A model generated the notes under the pieces. The model was not told the DNA's origin and searched no databases. It worked only from the letters and a program-made list of their open reading frames with translations. The position numbers were made by a program, and so were the translations under genes. Shown here one piece after another: positions 24,289 through 32,967 of a stretch of 64,000 nucleotides of DNA (within the stretch, counting starts at the first letter, position 1; each line of letters begins with the position of its first letter). The DNA is from an uncultured Eubacteriales bacterium (lineage in GTDB: Bacteria > Bacillota > Clostridia > Christensenellales > Aristaeellaceae): NCBI GenBank assembly GCA_944349855.1, contig CALVNS010000010.1:1-64000 (forward strand), read 5' to 3'.

Positions 24289-25153
24289 CGCTGTAAAACC
24301 GAAGCTCCTCCATGTCGTTTTCCTCCAGGGCGCGGAACACGCTCTTGCAGTAGATCTTGATCGCGTTGCTCACGTATTGCCGACTCTGGCAGATGGTGAC
24401 CCGCCGGTTGAGGACGTCGATCAGCCCGAGCCTGACCTCCTTGTTCATTTCCTTCGGCTGCAGGTCGTACACCAGCCTGTCCACCAGCGGCCGGTAGGGC
24501 TCCATCAGGTCGCAGGCCAGATTGAAGGGATTGAGCATGTTGTCGTGAAAGACGCCCAGCTGCGTCACATAGCCGTTGGCGACGATCTCCCGGTTGAACG
24601 CCGAGAGCAGAATGGCATAGCCGAAGTTCAGCGCCTGGTTGATCGCGCTGCCGTCTGCGCGCGTGAACCCCGCGCCGAACAGGCCGCCAAAGTAGACCTT
24701 CGCCGCATGCCCCTCGCGGTTGCTGGCGTCCGCACCCTCCACGCGACCGGCATATTCCTCCAGCATCCGCGCGCGGTCCGCCTCGTGGGCGTAGAGGAGC
24801 ATGGCCTGCTGCCTGCGGATCTTCTCCCGGATGATCGCGCCCCAGAGCAGCTCCTTGCGCGCCTTCGGCCAGGCGATCTGGCTGCGCAGCTTGCCGCTGG
24901 CGTCATAGCTGCCGTAGCAGGGCATGAGCTCGGCCGCAGGGTTGCGCTGCTCGTCGCAGAAGAGCACCTTCACCTTGCGCCGGGACAGCTCCACCAGCAG
25001 CGCCGCCGTCATGGACACCGCGGTGGATTCGACGATCAGCGTGCCGATCTCGGACAGATGGATCCGCACGACATCCTCCCGGCGCACCTGCAAATAGCCC
25101 AGGCTCATGTCCAGCTTGCAGCGGCCGGAGATCACCACCGTGCGCCAGCTCAT
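24278..25153 (-). CDS. cas1: Cas1, CRISPR integrase
   Basis: 291 residues from ATG 25153, whose ATGA overlaps the cas9 stop. The longer frame to 25345 reads through the cas9 3' end and has no ribosome site. N-terminal beta domain MSWRTVVISGRCKLDMSLGY, then the helical integrase domain with metal ligands expected in NREGHAAKVYFGGLFGAGF (Glu), QLGVFHDNMLNPFNLACDLM followed by EPYRPLVD (His, Glu, Asp). It inserts new spacers at the leader end with Cas2, Csn2 and Cas9. Confidence 0.95.
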   Translation of the reverse strand: MSWRTVVISGRCKLDMSLGYLQVRREDVVRIHLSEIGTLIVESTAVSMTAALLVELSRRKVKVLFCDEQRNPAAELMPCYGSYDASGKLRSQIAWPKARKELLWGAIIREKIRRQQAMLLYAHEADRARMLEEYAGRVEGADASNREGHAAKVYFGGLFGAGFTRADGSAINQALNFGYAILLSAFNREIVANGYVTQLGVFHDNMLNPFNLACDLMEPYRPLVDRLVYDLQPKEMNKEVRLGLIDVLNRRVTICQSRQYVSNAIKIYCKSVFRALEENDMEELRFYSDEL

Positions 25154-28100
25154 AGCCTGTTGAGGTCGACGGCCCGCTCGTACAGCCCGGCCGGCGACTG
25201 ATGGATCAGTAGCGCCCGGCCACATCCAAAGACCGTCCTGGACGGGTACATCACGCCGAAGTTCTTGACCAGCCCGATGCGCGTCAGGTCGGCCGCGCCG
25301 CCCGTTCGCGTGAACAGGTTGAGCAGTTGGCGCAGCACCCGGCACTGCCCCAGCGCATCCAGCGCCTCAAACGCCGGCCGCGCCCGGAGCAGCTTGTCCC
25401 GCTGGCCGCCCATCCGCCGGCAGTACGGCTCGCGCTCCATCTTCTGCACGAGCAGATCGTACAGCGCCAGGCTCTTCTCCGGGCACAGGCCATCCCGGGG
25501 GTTGAGCCGGTAGCCCTCCTCGCCGCGAAGGCGCTCGTATGCCTCGCTCTCCTGCGCGGCCTTGACGACCTTTTTGACGTACCGCTCCCACTCCTGCGAG
25601 AGCATCAGCTGGTTGGCGTTCTGGATGGCGAGGTTCTCGCCGGTGCGGCCGGTGAGGTACATCCTGTAGCCGTCCAGGGAGAGCAGCGACTGCATGCGGA
25701 TGATCGGCAGGATGATCCTGGGCTCCTTCAGGTCACGCGTCTTGACGCAGTGGCCCAGCGCCAGCTCCGGGCGGGAGATGGCCTCGGGATACAGGTGCAG
25801 CGGCACGTCGATGAGCGAGCGCACCCGCCGTCCACGGGCCGTATGCTCCACCAGCATGAAGCAGGCGCCGGCGACCTTATTGTATCCGCCATACTTCTCC
25901 ACCGGCAAGCCCTTCTTGAGCGGCATCTGCCCCTGCCCCTTGGGCACCGGCTGCAGGTCAAACAGCTGGCCGCCGCGAATCACGGGCATCATCGTCACCA
26001 GCGGGCTGTTGCGGGCCATCGTCCGGCGCACCGTGGCGATGGAGCCCGCGTCTGCCGGATCCCACGCCAGCACGCCGCCACGGCGGATCTCCATGCGCAG
26101 GAGGCTTTCAAGGTTGACGGTATAGTTGTCCCTGTGCTCGCGGACGTAGCGCAGGGGCGAGTGGGTGAACTGCGTGTTGTAGACGTTGCCCACGACGATG
26201 TTGAGGTAGGCGTCCTTGGCATGGTGCAGGTCGTTGAGCTCGCGCACCTTGGGCAGGCCGCGCGCATGGCGAAATTCGGAGACCAGCCCCGCCTTGACAT
26301 AGACGATCTCGCTGCGCGGCATCATGCGCCCGAGCAGCTGCGCGACCGCCTTGGTCCCCTGGCGGGTCTCCACCAACTGACGCGCGACGAAGGCCGTCAG
26401 CTCCTCGTCGGTGAAGCCGGTGCGGCGCGTCAGGCGCTCATACTTCTCCCGGGAGATCAGCTTCCTGTGCAGCAGCATCCCCCAAAACGCCCGCTGCCCC
26501 TCGACCATTTCGCGACTGAGCGGATAGCTGTTGCCCTTCTTTTCGTTGATCGTCCGCTTGACGAGCACGCGGTTGTCGATGCTGTCATCCTTCACGCGCG
26601 ACCGGGGATAGATGTGGTCGATGTCATAGAGGCTCTCGCTGCGCAGCAGTTCCTCCAGATCGATGGGTTCGCCGGAGTACATGCACCGGCCCATCTGCGT
26701 GTAGTACAGGTAGAGCTTGTCCTGGCGCAGCCGCTGGTTGTCCGTCTGGAGCAGGGCGTCGTAGAGCGCGCCCGCCTCATCCCGGAAGGTCTCGTAGCAC
26801 GCCAGCAGGGTCTGCTTGCGTTCAGGCTTGCGCTCGGGCTTTTTCTCGCCGCCGCGGGCCATCTCCACAAAGATCTTTTGCGGATCGTGCCCGATGGCCT
26901 TGCGCAGCTCGCGCGCGATCAGCACCGTCTGTCGGATCTGCCGCTTCACCGACGGCGAGACGTACAGCTCGTCGATGAAGTCATACAAGGTCTCCTCGCC
27001 CAGCTCGCGGTTGCGCGCCTCGATCGCATCCGCAAACGCATAGCGGTCGCTCAGCAGGCCCATGAGCGTCTCATTGGTGCTCCACAGGGCGTCCAGCACG
27101 CTCACGCCGTCCGGCCAGCCGGGCGCGCAGGCGAAGAGGCCGCACAGCAGCTCCCGGCTCAGGCGTCCCCAGCCCGTGCAGCGCAGGCGCAGCAGCCGGC
27201 CGATCAGGGCATCCGGCAGATCCAGGCCGCGCAGCTTTTCCCGAAGCAGCCTGCGGTCGTCGCCAAAATACGTCGCCGCCAGCACGATCTCCTCCGCCAG
27301 CGCACCGTCGTAGCGATCTTCCAGGATCTCCCGCAGCGCAAGGGTCGTGCGCAGGCTGCTCTTGATGCCGCCCTGCACGTCGATGCCACCCAGGTCCTCC
27401 CGATTCACATCATAGCCCCGGGCCCGCAGGAAGCCGACGATGTTGCGAACGCCCGGCTTTTTGACCCGGAGAAACACCTGCTCATAGAGCGCCTGCTTCA
27501 CCTCGACGGGCAGGGGCGAGCCCTTCACGGTCATGGGGTTGATCTCGTTGAGCACGGCAAAGCGCTCATAGGTGGGCGAGCAGGCGGGCAGCACGTCGCA
27601 GCCGCGCAAGTAAGTACACGAGGCGGTCATGCGATCGATGAAGGCCTGCGCGGTGCGAACCCGGTCGACCTTCTCCTCAAAATTCCAGGGATAGATCGGC
27701 CCTTCCGCACTGCGCACGAGCCAGCTGTTCGCGGCGTGCGGGTTGAGCGGACCCACGTAATACGGGATGCGGAAGGTCAGCAGCGAACGGATCTTCTCCG
27801 CGGGCGTCAGTCCGTCGCCGTCCGGCTTGTGCAAAAAGGGCAGGTAGGCGGACGCCCGGTCGAGAATCCGCTCCAGCTCCACCCTGTGCAGCTGATAGGG
27901 GATGACGCTGTTATCGCCGGAGACGAGCTTGGGCAGCAGCGTCCGCGCCTTCGCCCTGGCCATCAGGGCCTGCACGCGCTCATCCTGTTGTTCCAGCTTG
28001 CCCAGTTCCTTTTCAATGAACTTGCAAAAATCCTCATGCTTACAGGCCTTGACCGCCCGCTTTTTCCCTTTCGCCCATGCGTGCCCGACGAAGCTTGCAT

Positions 28101-29145
28101 AGTTGCCCGGCACGTCCTCCGCGCGAAACACGCGGTCGTACAGCGCGCCGTTGCCGCGCAGGACCGCCTTGAGCTCGGCCAGATCCCGCCTGTTTTGCTC
28201 GTACAGGCGCACCTTCGCCTCGGAGATGGAGGACGCGCCGCCCAGCAGGCGCTGTAGCACGCCCCAGTTGTACACGCTGCGCCACGCCTCCAGCAGCGCA
28301 AAGCGCTCGCCCAGCAGGGCCTCCAGCGCCGGCAGCTCGTCCTCATAGCCGGCCTTTTGAAACTCCGCCTCCTTCTGCTCCGCATCCTCCAGCGCGGGGT
28401 CGTCGTACAGCTCGGCCAGCTTGGCCTTTGCGCCGGTCAGAGCCCTGACCCACGCCCTCTGCTGCTTCGTTTCCGCCGCAAACAGCGCGTTCAGCCGCTT
28501 TTGCCGGACGCTGACGCCGGACGTGCCATCCATCAGCAGGGCCTTGAGCGCGCCGACGTCACTGCAGCGCAATTCCATGCCGAGCTCATCTTCGAACATC
28601 AGCTCCTGCTCTTGCAGGATCTCATCCAGGCTTGGCAATTGCCCATTCCCCAGGTCGGCGTACAGGAAGTGCCCCCGCTTCTTGAGGATGTGATGCAGCG
28701 CCAGGTAGACCAGCCTCACGTCGAAGGGACCCTCCTGCGTCATCAGCGCGCGGCGCAGATGATAGACGGTCGGATATTGCGCATGATACGTCCGGTCAGT
28801 CCAACCCTCCTGCGCAAAGAGCGTATATTTCCATCCCTTGTCCTCCGGCCACAGCCTCGCCGCATCCATGCGCTGAAAGAAAGCCGGATCGACTTGGGCA
28901 ATCTGCGCCTGAAACAGCTCCTGCAGCAGGGCCAGGCGCTGGCCTCGCCGTTGATAGCGTCTGCGCTGCACGCGCGCCACGCGGCGCACGGCGGCTGTCT
29001 GCGCCTCGTCGAAGAGCCGCACGCCCCACATGTCCTTGCCCTTGAACCTGCACAGCCGGTATGTTTCGTCGCTCACAGCCCAGCCGACCGACGTCGAGCC
29101 GATGTCCAATCCCAGATATGCCGCATTTTTTACACCGCGTTCCAT
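25150..29145 (-). CDS. cas9: Cas9 endonuclease, type II-A
   Basis: 1331 residues from ATG 29145: GGAGG is 6 bases upstream of this codon but directly abuts the alternative ATG 29151. RuvC-I is AYLGLDIGSTSVGWAV (catalytic Asp about 14); the Arg-rich bridge helix RRVARVQRRRYQRRGQR follows near 55-75. RuvC-II is IFVEMARGGE (Glu about 761). HNH is YDIDHIYPRSRVKDDSIDNR (His about 844). RuvC-III is LNDLHHAKDAYLNIVVGNVY (His/Asp about 975). The C-terminal 330 residues form the PAM-interacting part and diverge most. All catalytic residues are present, so it should cut both strands. First gene of cas9-cas1-cas2-csn2; GC content matches the host, so the locus is not a very recent import. Confidence 0.97.
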   Translation of the reverse strand: MERGVKNAAYLGLDIGSTSVGWAVSDETYRLCRFKGKDMWGVRLFDEAQTAAVRRVARVQRRRYQRRGQRLALLQELFQAQIAQVDPAFFQRMDAARLWPEDKGWKYTLFAQEGWTDRTYHAQYPTVYHLRRALMTQEGPFDVRLVYLALHHILKKRGHFLYADLGNGQLPSLDEILQEQELMFEDELGMELRCSDVGALKALLMDGTSGVSVRQKRLNALFAAETKQQRAWVRALTGAKAKLAELYDDPALEDAEQKEAEFQKAGYEDELPALEALLGERFALLEAWRSVYNWGVLQRLLGGASSISEAKVRLYEQNRRDLAELKAVLRGNGALYDRVFRAEDVPGNYASFVGHAWAKGKKRAVKACKHEDFCKFIEKELGKLEQQDERVQALMARAKARTLLPKLVSGDNSVIPYQLHRVELERILDRASAYLPFLHKPDGDGLTPAEKIRSLLTFRIPYYVGPLNPHAANSWLVRSAEGPIYPWNFEEKVDRVRTAQAFIDRMTASCTYLRGCDVLPACSPTYERFAVLNEINPMTVKGSPLPVEVKQALYEQVFLRVKKPGVRNIVGFLRARGYDVNREDLGGIDVQGGIKSSLRTTLALREILEDRYDGALAEEIVLAATYFGDDRRLLREKLRGLDLPDALIGRLLRLRCTGWGRLSRELLCGLFACAPGWPDGVSVLDALWSTNETLMGLLSDRYAFADAIEARNRELGEETLYDFIDELYVSPSVKRQIRQTVLIARELRKAIGHDPQKIFVEMARGGEKKPERKPERKQTLLACYETFRDEAGALYDALLQTDNQRLRQDKLYLYYTQMGRCMYSGEPIDLEELLRSESLYDIDHIYPRSRVKDDSIDNRVLVKRTINEKKGNSYPLSREMVEGQRAFWGMLLHRKLISREKYERLTRRTGFTDEELTAFVARQLVETRQGTKAVAQLLGRMMPRSEIVYVKAGLVSEFRHARGLPKVRELNDLHHAKDAYLNIVVGNVYNTQFTHSPLRYVREHRDNYTVNLESLLRMEIRRGGVLAWDPADAGSIATVRRTMARNSPLVTMMPVIRGGQLFDLQPVPKGQGQMPLKKGLPVEKYGGYNKVAGACFMLVEHTARGRRVRSLIDVPLHLYPEAISRPELALGHCVKTRDLKEPRIILPIIRMQSLLSLDGYRMYLTGRTGENLAIQNANQLMLSQEWERYVKKVVKAAQESEAYERLRGEEGYRLNPRDGLCPEKSLALYDLLVQKMEREPYCRRMGGQRDKLLRARPAFEALDALGQCRVLRQLLNLFTRTGGAADLTRIGLVKNFGVMYPSRTVFGCGRALLIHQSPAGLYERAVDLNRL

Positions 29146-29174
29146 TGACATCCTCCGTTTCTCTTGTGTATAAT
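29145..29174 (+). promoter_or_regulatory. tracrRNA promoter overlapping the cas9 start
   Basis: TTGACA (29145-29150), 18-bp spacer, TATAAT (29169-29174) gives a predicted start at 29181. The -35 overlaps the cas9 start region. On the other strand, TATTAT (29175-29170) overlaps the same -10 and could serve cas9, with a start near 29163; its -35 is weak. Confidence 0.82.
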
Positions 29175-29180
29175 ACAGGT

Positions 29181-29288
29181 GTCTTGTTACCTCAGGACAA
29201 CACCATGTTCAAATAAGGCTTTAGCCAACCCGTCCTCCTGGAGGACCCGCATCGAGCGGAACGGACCTGCGAAAGCAGGTCTTTTTTT
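29181..29288 (+). ncRNA. tracrRNA: tracrRNA
   Basis: About 108 nt. Bases 29181-29214 are a full-length anti-repeat: GTCT, GTTACCTC, ACAACACCAT and TCAAA match the complement of the repeat, separated by small bulges (TAAA/AGG and TC/GT), about 27 pairs in all. The nexus-like GGCTTTAGCC is at 29217-29226. A second stem is GTCCTC / GAGGAC (29232-29246). The terminator stem GACCTGC-GAAA-GCAGGTC is followed by seven T (29264-29288). It pairs with each crRNA repeat, directs RNase III processing and loads Cas9. It is divergent from cas9. Confidence 0.93.
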
Positions 29289-29354
29289 GTTTGATGATAG
29301 CATATTCCATTGGAAGATTCAAGTTTTTGGATGATTTCCACGAAAATGCAGGCA

Positions 29355-29401
29355 CAAAAAATGGGGCGGCAGGCCCCGCCCATCCGGGCATGCCTGCCGC
29401 C
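29355..29401 (-). terminator. Terminator of the ECF/anti-sigma operon
   Basis: On the - strand the 10-bp arms GGCGGCAGGC and GCCTGCCGCC (29401-29392 and 29374-29365) enclose a GC-rich loop and are followed by a T-rich run (complement of 29355-29361). It lies 40 bases past the DUF4179 protein stop. Confidence 0.75.
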
Positions 29402-29441
29402 TCGCGCTTGACATGGGGCTGTGCGCCCCGCCCTTTCCCCC

Positions 29442-30803
29442 TCACCGCAGCGCTACGGAAAAGGCGAAGGATTCCTGTTCGTCCGTATAGGGTGCCTGAC
29501 CGAGATAGACCATGCGCTCCGTGCTGTAGGTGGGCACAAAGCCGTCCGCAGCAGGCTCGCCCTGCCAGGTCTCGTCCGCACGGCAGGGGACGAACGTGAT
29601 CGCCGTCGCGGGCGCGGACAGTTCTACGTTCCCCTGCCAGACGTAGCTGCCGTCCGGGCAGCCGCTCCAGCTCGCGCCCTGCGGGGACGTCGTCGCGCCC
29701 TCGGCCAGCACCGCAAACGTCCAGTAGTCGCCCGCCTCGTACTTCTGCGCAGCCGTGACGCCGTCCGGCGCATCCCGCGTGATCCGCAGGCTGCACTCCA
29801 CGCGGTCAAAGGTCGCGTTCAGCTCCGTGACCTCCGCCTGCCATCCGTCTGCAAATGCGAAGCTCTGCCCGCCCTGCGCGGTCTGCCGCGTCACGCCGTC
29901 CGTCGTGAAGACGACGGAAGGGCCGTCCACCGCCGTGAACGCATCCGATTCCGCCAGCACGTCCAGCAGCTCCGCCCAGCTCTTCTCCCCGCCCGGAACG
30001 CCGTCTGGCTGCGGCAGCTGCGCGGCATAGGCCGCCAGCGAGCCGTCGGGGCCGAGCAGAATGCGCCCTTGCGCATAGGCCTGCGCAAACAGCGCCTCGC
30101 TGCCCTCCGGCAGTTCGTCGCTCATCATCGCATCGTCCGCAGCCGGCTGCGCATAGGCGATTGGATAGTTCGGCCGCAGGATCCGCAGGGACAGCCGCCA
30201 CGTCACCTCGCCCTCCGGCAGCGCGCCCCCGCGCTCGCCGCCGACCAGCCCTGACAGCGTCGCCTCGACGCCCCATTGCGTCGTGGGCGCCTGGCGCGGG
30301 TCCATGCTGGGCACCCAGAAGCCGTCCGCACTGAACCCGCCGCTGGCGGCCTCCGGCTCGGCCGTCCACGTCTGACCGCCCGCCTCCGCCGTGATGGTCG
30401 GGATGACATACACCGGCCTGGACGCATCCCGGGGCGCCATGTCCATGGTAAAGGCCAGCGTCATGCCATTGAAGACGGCCTCGTTCACCGTCAGCGTCAG
30501 GTCGTCGCCCTCAAAGCGCTGGCCCACCGTCACGATGCGCTCTGTAAACGCCTCGTTTTCTGCCTGTTCCCGCTTGTATTCCAGCAACCCGAAGCCCCCC
30601 GTGGCCAGTGCGGCCGACATCGTGGCCAGGATCAGTGCGATGGCGAGAATCAGGCCCGCCGAAACCTTCTTTTTCACGATCGTCTCCTCCTTGTCAATCA
30701 GCCGGAGCATGCGTTGCCTGCTGTCCGGCCGCTCGGTCACGCTGGAGAGGCGGCGGTCCAGGGCCGTGCGGATCGCGTCGCGCAGCGCTTCGTCATTCTT
30801 CAT
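29442..30803 (-). CDS. DUF4179-type membrane protein, probable anti-sigma factor
   Basis: 453 residues. The cytoplasmic N-terminus of about 45 residues (MKNDEALRDAIRTALDRRLS) precedes one membrane helix (VSAGLILAIALILATMSAAL) and a large exported region with GQRFEGDDLTLTVNEAVFNG, a DUF4179-like block, and a second beta-rich domain. This architecture next to an ECF sigma gene is typical of anti-sigma factors that hold the sigma factor at the membrane. The start overlaps the sigma gene by 11 bases. The signal sensed outside is unknown. Confidence 0.78.
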   Translation of the reverse strand: MKNDEALRDAIRTALDRRLSSVTERPDSRQRMLRLIDKEETIVKKKVSAGLILAIALILATMSAALATGGFGLLEYKREQAENEAFTERIVTVGQRFEGDDLTLTVNEAVFNGMTLAFTMDMAPRDASRPVYVIPTITAEAGGQTWTAEPEAASGGFSADGFWVPSMDPRQAPTTQWGVEATLSGLVGGERGGALPEGEVTWRLSLRILRPNYPIAYAQPAADDAMMSDELPEGSEALFAQAYAQGRILLGPDGSLAAYAAQLPQPDGVPGGEKSWAELLDVLAESDAFTAVDGPSVVFTTDGVTRQTAQGGQSFAFADGWQAEVTELNATFDRVECSLRITRDAPDGVTAAQKYEAGDYWTFAVLAEGATTSPQGASWSGCPDGSYVWQGNVELSAPATAITFVPCRADETWQGEPAADGFVPTYSTERMVYLGQAPYTDEQESFAFSVALR

Positions 30804-31305
30804 CCGGATCGTCTCCTTCCAGCAGGTCTTTGAGTCGTGCGCGGGCGCGCTTGAGCCGTGTGGAGGCCGAGGCCGGGCGGATGCCCAGCGCCCTGGCGGT
30901 CTGCTCCAGCGTCAGCCCATGGTAGTAATAGAGCAGCACGGCCTCCCTCTGCTTGCGCGGCAGGCGCAGGATCGCATCGGCCAGCGCCGTATCGTGCGGC
31001 ACGCAGGCGGCGTCCGGCAGTTCCTCCGGGGTCACGCGCCTGTCCGTGAAGCGAAACCAACGCGAGCGCCGCAGGTCGTTGCACACGTTGAGGGCGATTC
31101 GCACCAGCCAGGTCTTCTCGCTGCTCTCCCCGCGAAACGCATCCAGGTGCCGGTATGCCTTCAGGAACGTCTCCTGCACCGCATCCTCGGCCAGCTGCCG
31201 GTCCTGCAGGATCGCATAGCAGGTGCGGAGCAGTTCGCGCTCGTATTGCTCCATCAGGCGGCAGAGTTGCGATTCGCGATGTCCGTCCGGGCCCGTGACG
31301 GCCAT
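30793..31305 (-). CDS. ECF-type RNA polymerase sigma factor
   Basis: 170 residues from ATG 31305, with AAAGGAGG 8 bases upstream; GTG 31314 abuts this site and is rejected. Region 2 is LCRLMEQYERELLRTCYAIL followed by QDRQLAEDAVQETFLKAYRH; region 4 is LPRKQREAVLLYYYHGLTLE followed by QTARALGIRPASASTRLKRA. A possible promoter upstream on the - strand is TTGATA, 17 bp, TAAAAA. It is coupled to the DUF4179 protein and probably controls an envelope response. Confidence 0.92.
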   Translation of the reverse strand: MAVTGPDGHRESQLCRLMEQYERELLRTCYAILQDRQLAEDAVQETFLKAYRHLDAFRGESSEKTWLVRIALNVCNDLRRSRWFRFTDRRVTPEELPDAACVPHDTALADAILRLPRKQREAVLLYYYHGLTLEQTARALGIRPASASTRLKRARARLKDLLEGDDPDEE

Positions 31306-31440
31306 CCGCTCCACCTCCTTTCACCCATTAGACGCGCGCATGCGCTTCCTTTTTAGCGCGCGGCAAAAATTTTATCAAGCGGCTTTTCCCCTGCGCCGGC
31401 CGGCTGGACGTCCCCCGCGCCGAGCTTTTGCGCAAAAATG

Positions 31441-31507
31441 TCCCGCATGCGGGAATAAACGCCTCCATCCGTCCGTTGTATGGGCAGATACAAGACACAT
31501 TGTCTTG
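31441..31507 (+). promoter_or_regulatory. Cluster of three palindromes upstream of SH3b protein
   Basis: TCCCGCATGCGGGA (31441-31454) is a perfect 14-bp palindrome. TTGTAT-GGGCAG-ATACAA (31476-31493) and CAAGAC-ACATT-GTCTTG (31491-31507) are perfect interrupted inverted repeats that overlap by three bases and could form alternative stems or operators. They lie 36-100 bp upstream of the start codon and between divergent genes. Confidence 0.55.
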
Positions 31508-31542
31508 CAATGCGCAACAATGGAAGGCGGGAGGCGTTTACC

Positions 31543-32682
31543 ATGAAGCGAATCGCTGTTTGGGCGCTCTTGTGCGCGATCTGCTGGGCGATATGGGCGC
31601 CGGGCGCGGCGGCGCAGTCCGCGGGCGTCTATGCGACCATCGACGGGGGCAATGCCAACCGGGTGCACCTGCGTGCCTCGCCCTCCGTGCAGGCGGATTC
31701 AAAGGGGCTGTACTTCACCGGCACGCAGGTCTTTTGTTCGCAGGGCGTGTCGCAGGGGTGGACGCGCGTGATCATCGGCGCGGAGGAGGGCTACATGATG
31801 ACATCCTACCTGCGCACCGGCGACGCTGCGCTGGACGTGCAGCCGGATCAGCCGCAGGGCGTCGTGCGCGCCCCGGGCTTTGTGAATCTGCGCAGCAGCC
31901 CCTCCCTGGACGCGCAGGTGCTGGCCCGGCTTCAGGACGGCGACCGGGCGACCCTCCTGGGCGAGACAGCCGGGCACTGGTACTACTGCGCCGCCGACGG
32001 CATCATGGGCTACATCAAGGCCGACTACGTGGCGCTGCCATCCAGCGCTTCTGGTACGGACAGCGGCGCCGCCGCGCCCAACCCCCACAGCGCCACGGAG
32101 ACGATCGATCCGGCGGGCGCTTGCGTTCTCTACATCGCAGCGAGCGGCTGCACCGTCAACGTCGTGCCGACAGACGAGGCCTTGGTCTCCTGCCGCTATG
32201 ACGCGGGCGCCCTCCGCCTTTCGCATGAGACGGCGCAGGATGTGCAGCAGCTGACGGTGCAACCGCGGGATGGCGCGTCGGCGGACGCCGTAGCCACGCT
32301 GTGCGTACCCCGCAGCGCCTACAGACAGGTGGTGCTGGATGTGAAAAGCGGCGAAGCGTCTCTTGCGAGCGGCCTTCAGTGCCCCAGCACCGTCTACGGG
32401 GCAAATGCGCGCCTGAGCCTGACGCTCGCATCGGACAGCGTTCACGGATATACCCTGCACCTGACCGGCTCCCTGTGCGTCTTCGGCATTGGCGAGACGG
32501 CGCAGGACTACGGCATCCTCGTGGAGAACATCTCCGGCAGCTCGCTGGCTCTGACCGGCGGCCTGCCGGCCTATCAGCCGGGCGCGGCATCGTACGCATT
32601 CACGAGCGGCACCGGCCAAGCGCAGATCCACGTGACCGGCCTGATCAACAGCGAACTGGACTTTCTCTTCGTGCGCTCCTAG
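31543..32682 (+). CDS. Secreted SH3b-domain protein with adhesin-like C-terminal domain
   Basis: 379 residues from ATG 31543 (GGGAGG 8 bases upstream). Signal peptide MKRIAVWALLCAICWAIWAP then GAAAQS. Two bacterial SH3 domains: about 25-90 (NRVHLRASPSVQADSKG) and 105-170 (GFVNLRSSPSLDAQVLARL), which commonly bind cell-wall peptides. After a Ser/Thr/Ala linker, residues 200-379 are beta-rich (VTVQ-, VVLDVKSGEASLASGLQ, NARLSLTLASDS) in the style of DUF4097 domains, which are often ECF targets. It lies divergent from the ECF operon, so control by that sigma factor is plausible. Confidence 0.8.
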   Translation: MKRIAVWALLCAICWAIWAPGAAAQSAGVYATIDGGNANRVHLRASPSVQADSKGLYFTGTQVFCSQGVSQGWTRVIIGAEEGYMMTSYLRTGDAALDVQPDQPQGVVRAPGFVNLRSSPSLDAQVLARLQDGDRATLLGETAGHWYYCAADGIMGYIKADYVALPSSASGTDSGAAAPNPHSATETIDPAGACVLYIAASGCTVNVVPTDEALVSCRYDAGALRLSHETAQDVQQLTVQPRDGASADAVATLCVPRSAYRQVVLDVKSGEASLASGLQCPSTVYGANARLSLTLASDSVHGYTLHLTGSLCVFGIGETAQDYGILVENISGSSLALTGGLPAYQPGAASYAFTSGTGQAQIHVTGLINSELDFLFVRS

Positions 32683-32713
32683 CGGCGGCGTCCGCTTCCC
32701 TCTTCCGCCTACC

Positions 32714-32742
32714 GGCGGCGCCTGGATGGGCGCCGCCTTTTT
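32714..32742 (+). terminator. Rho-independent terminator
   Basis: GGCGGCGCC (32714-32722) and GGCGCCGCC (32729-32737) with a 6-base loop, then five T. It follows the SH3b protein stop by 31 bases. Confidence 0.88.
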
Positions 32743-32967
32743 GCCTAAATGGGCAAACAGGCCTGGAGGGCAAGCGGCGACAGGGGACGTGTTGCGCGGG
32801 ATGAAAAACGCTCAAAGGCGGCAGGCTTGGCTGCGGCTCGACGGCGCCAACGGCCATGGAGCGCAGCATCTCCGCCCCGAATGGAACGAACCCCTGCTGG
32901 CCCTGACTCCCGGCGAGGCGGCCCACAATGCCTGGGTCCAATGCCCCATGCGCCAAGGGGCGACGTC
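32743..32967. other. Intergenic, nothing recognised
   Basis: About 225 bases between a + strand terminator and the 3' end of a - strand gene. Overlapping short frames on both strands have no ribosome sites. No terminator for the - strand gene was found. Confidence 0.4.

Noticed and set aside
25327..28257. 976-residue open frame antisense to cas9
   Set aside because: GC-rich third positions on the coding strand create long stop-free antisense frames. The translation is low-complexity (Leu/Ala/Arg/His-rich), has no ribosome site and opposes an unmistakable Cas9.
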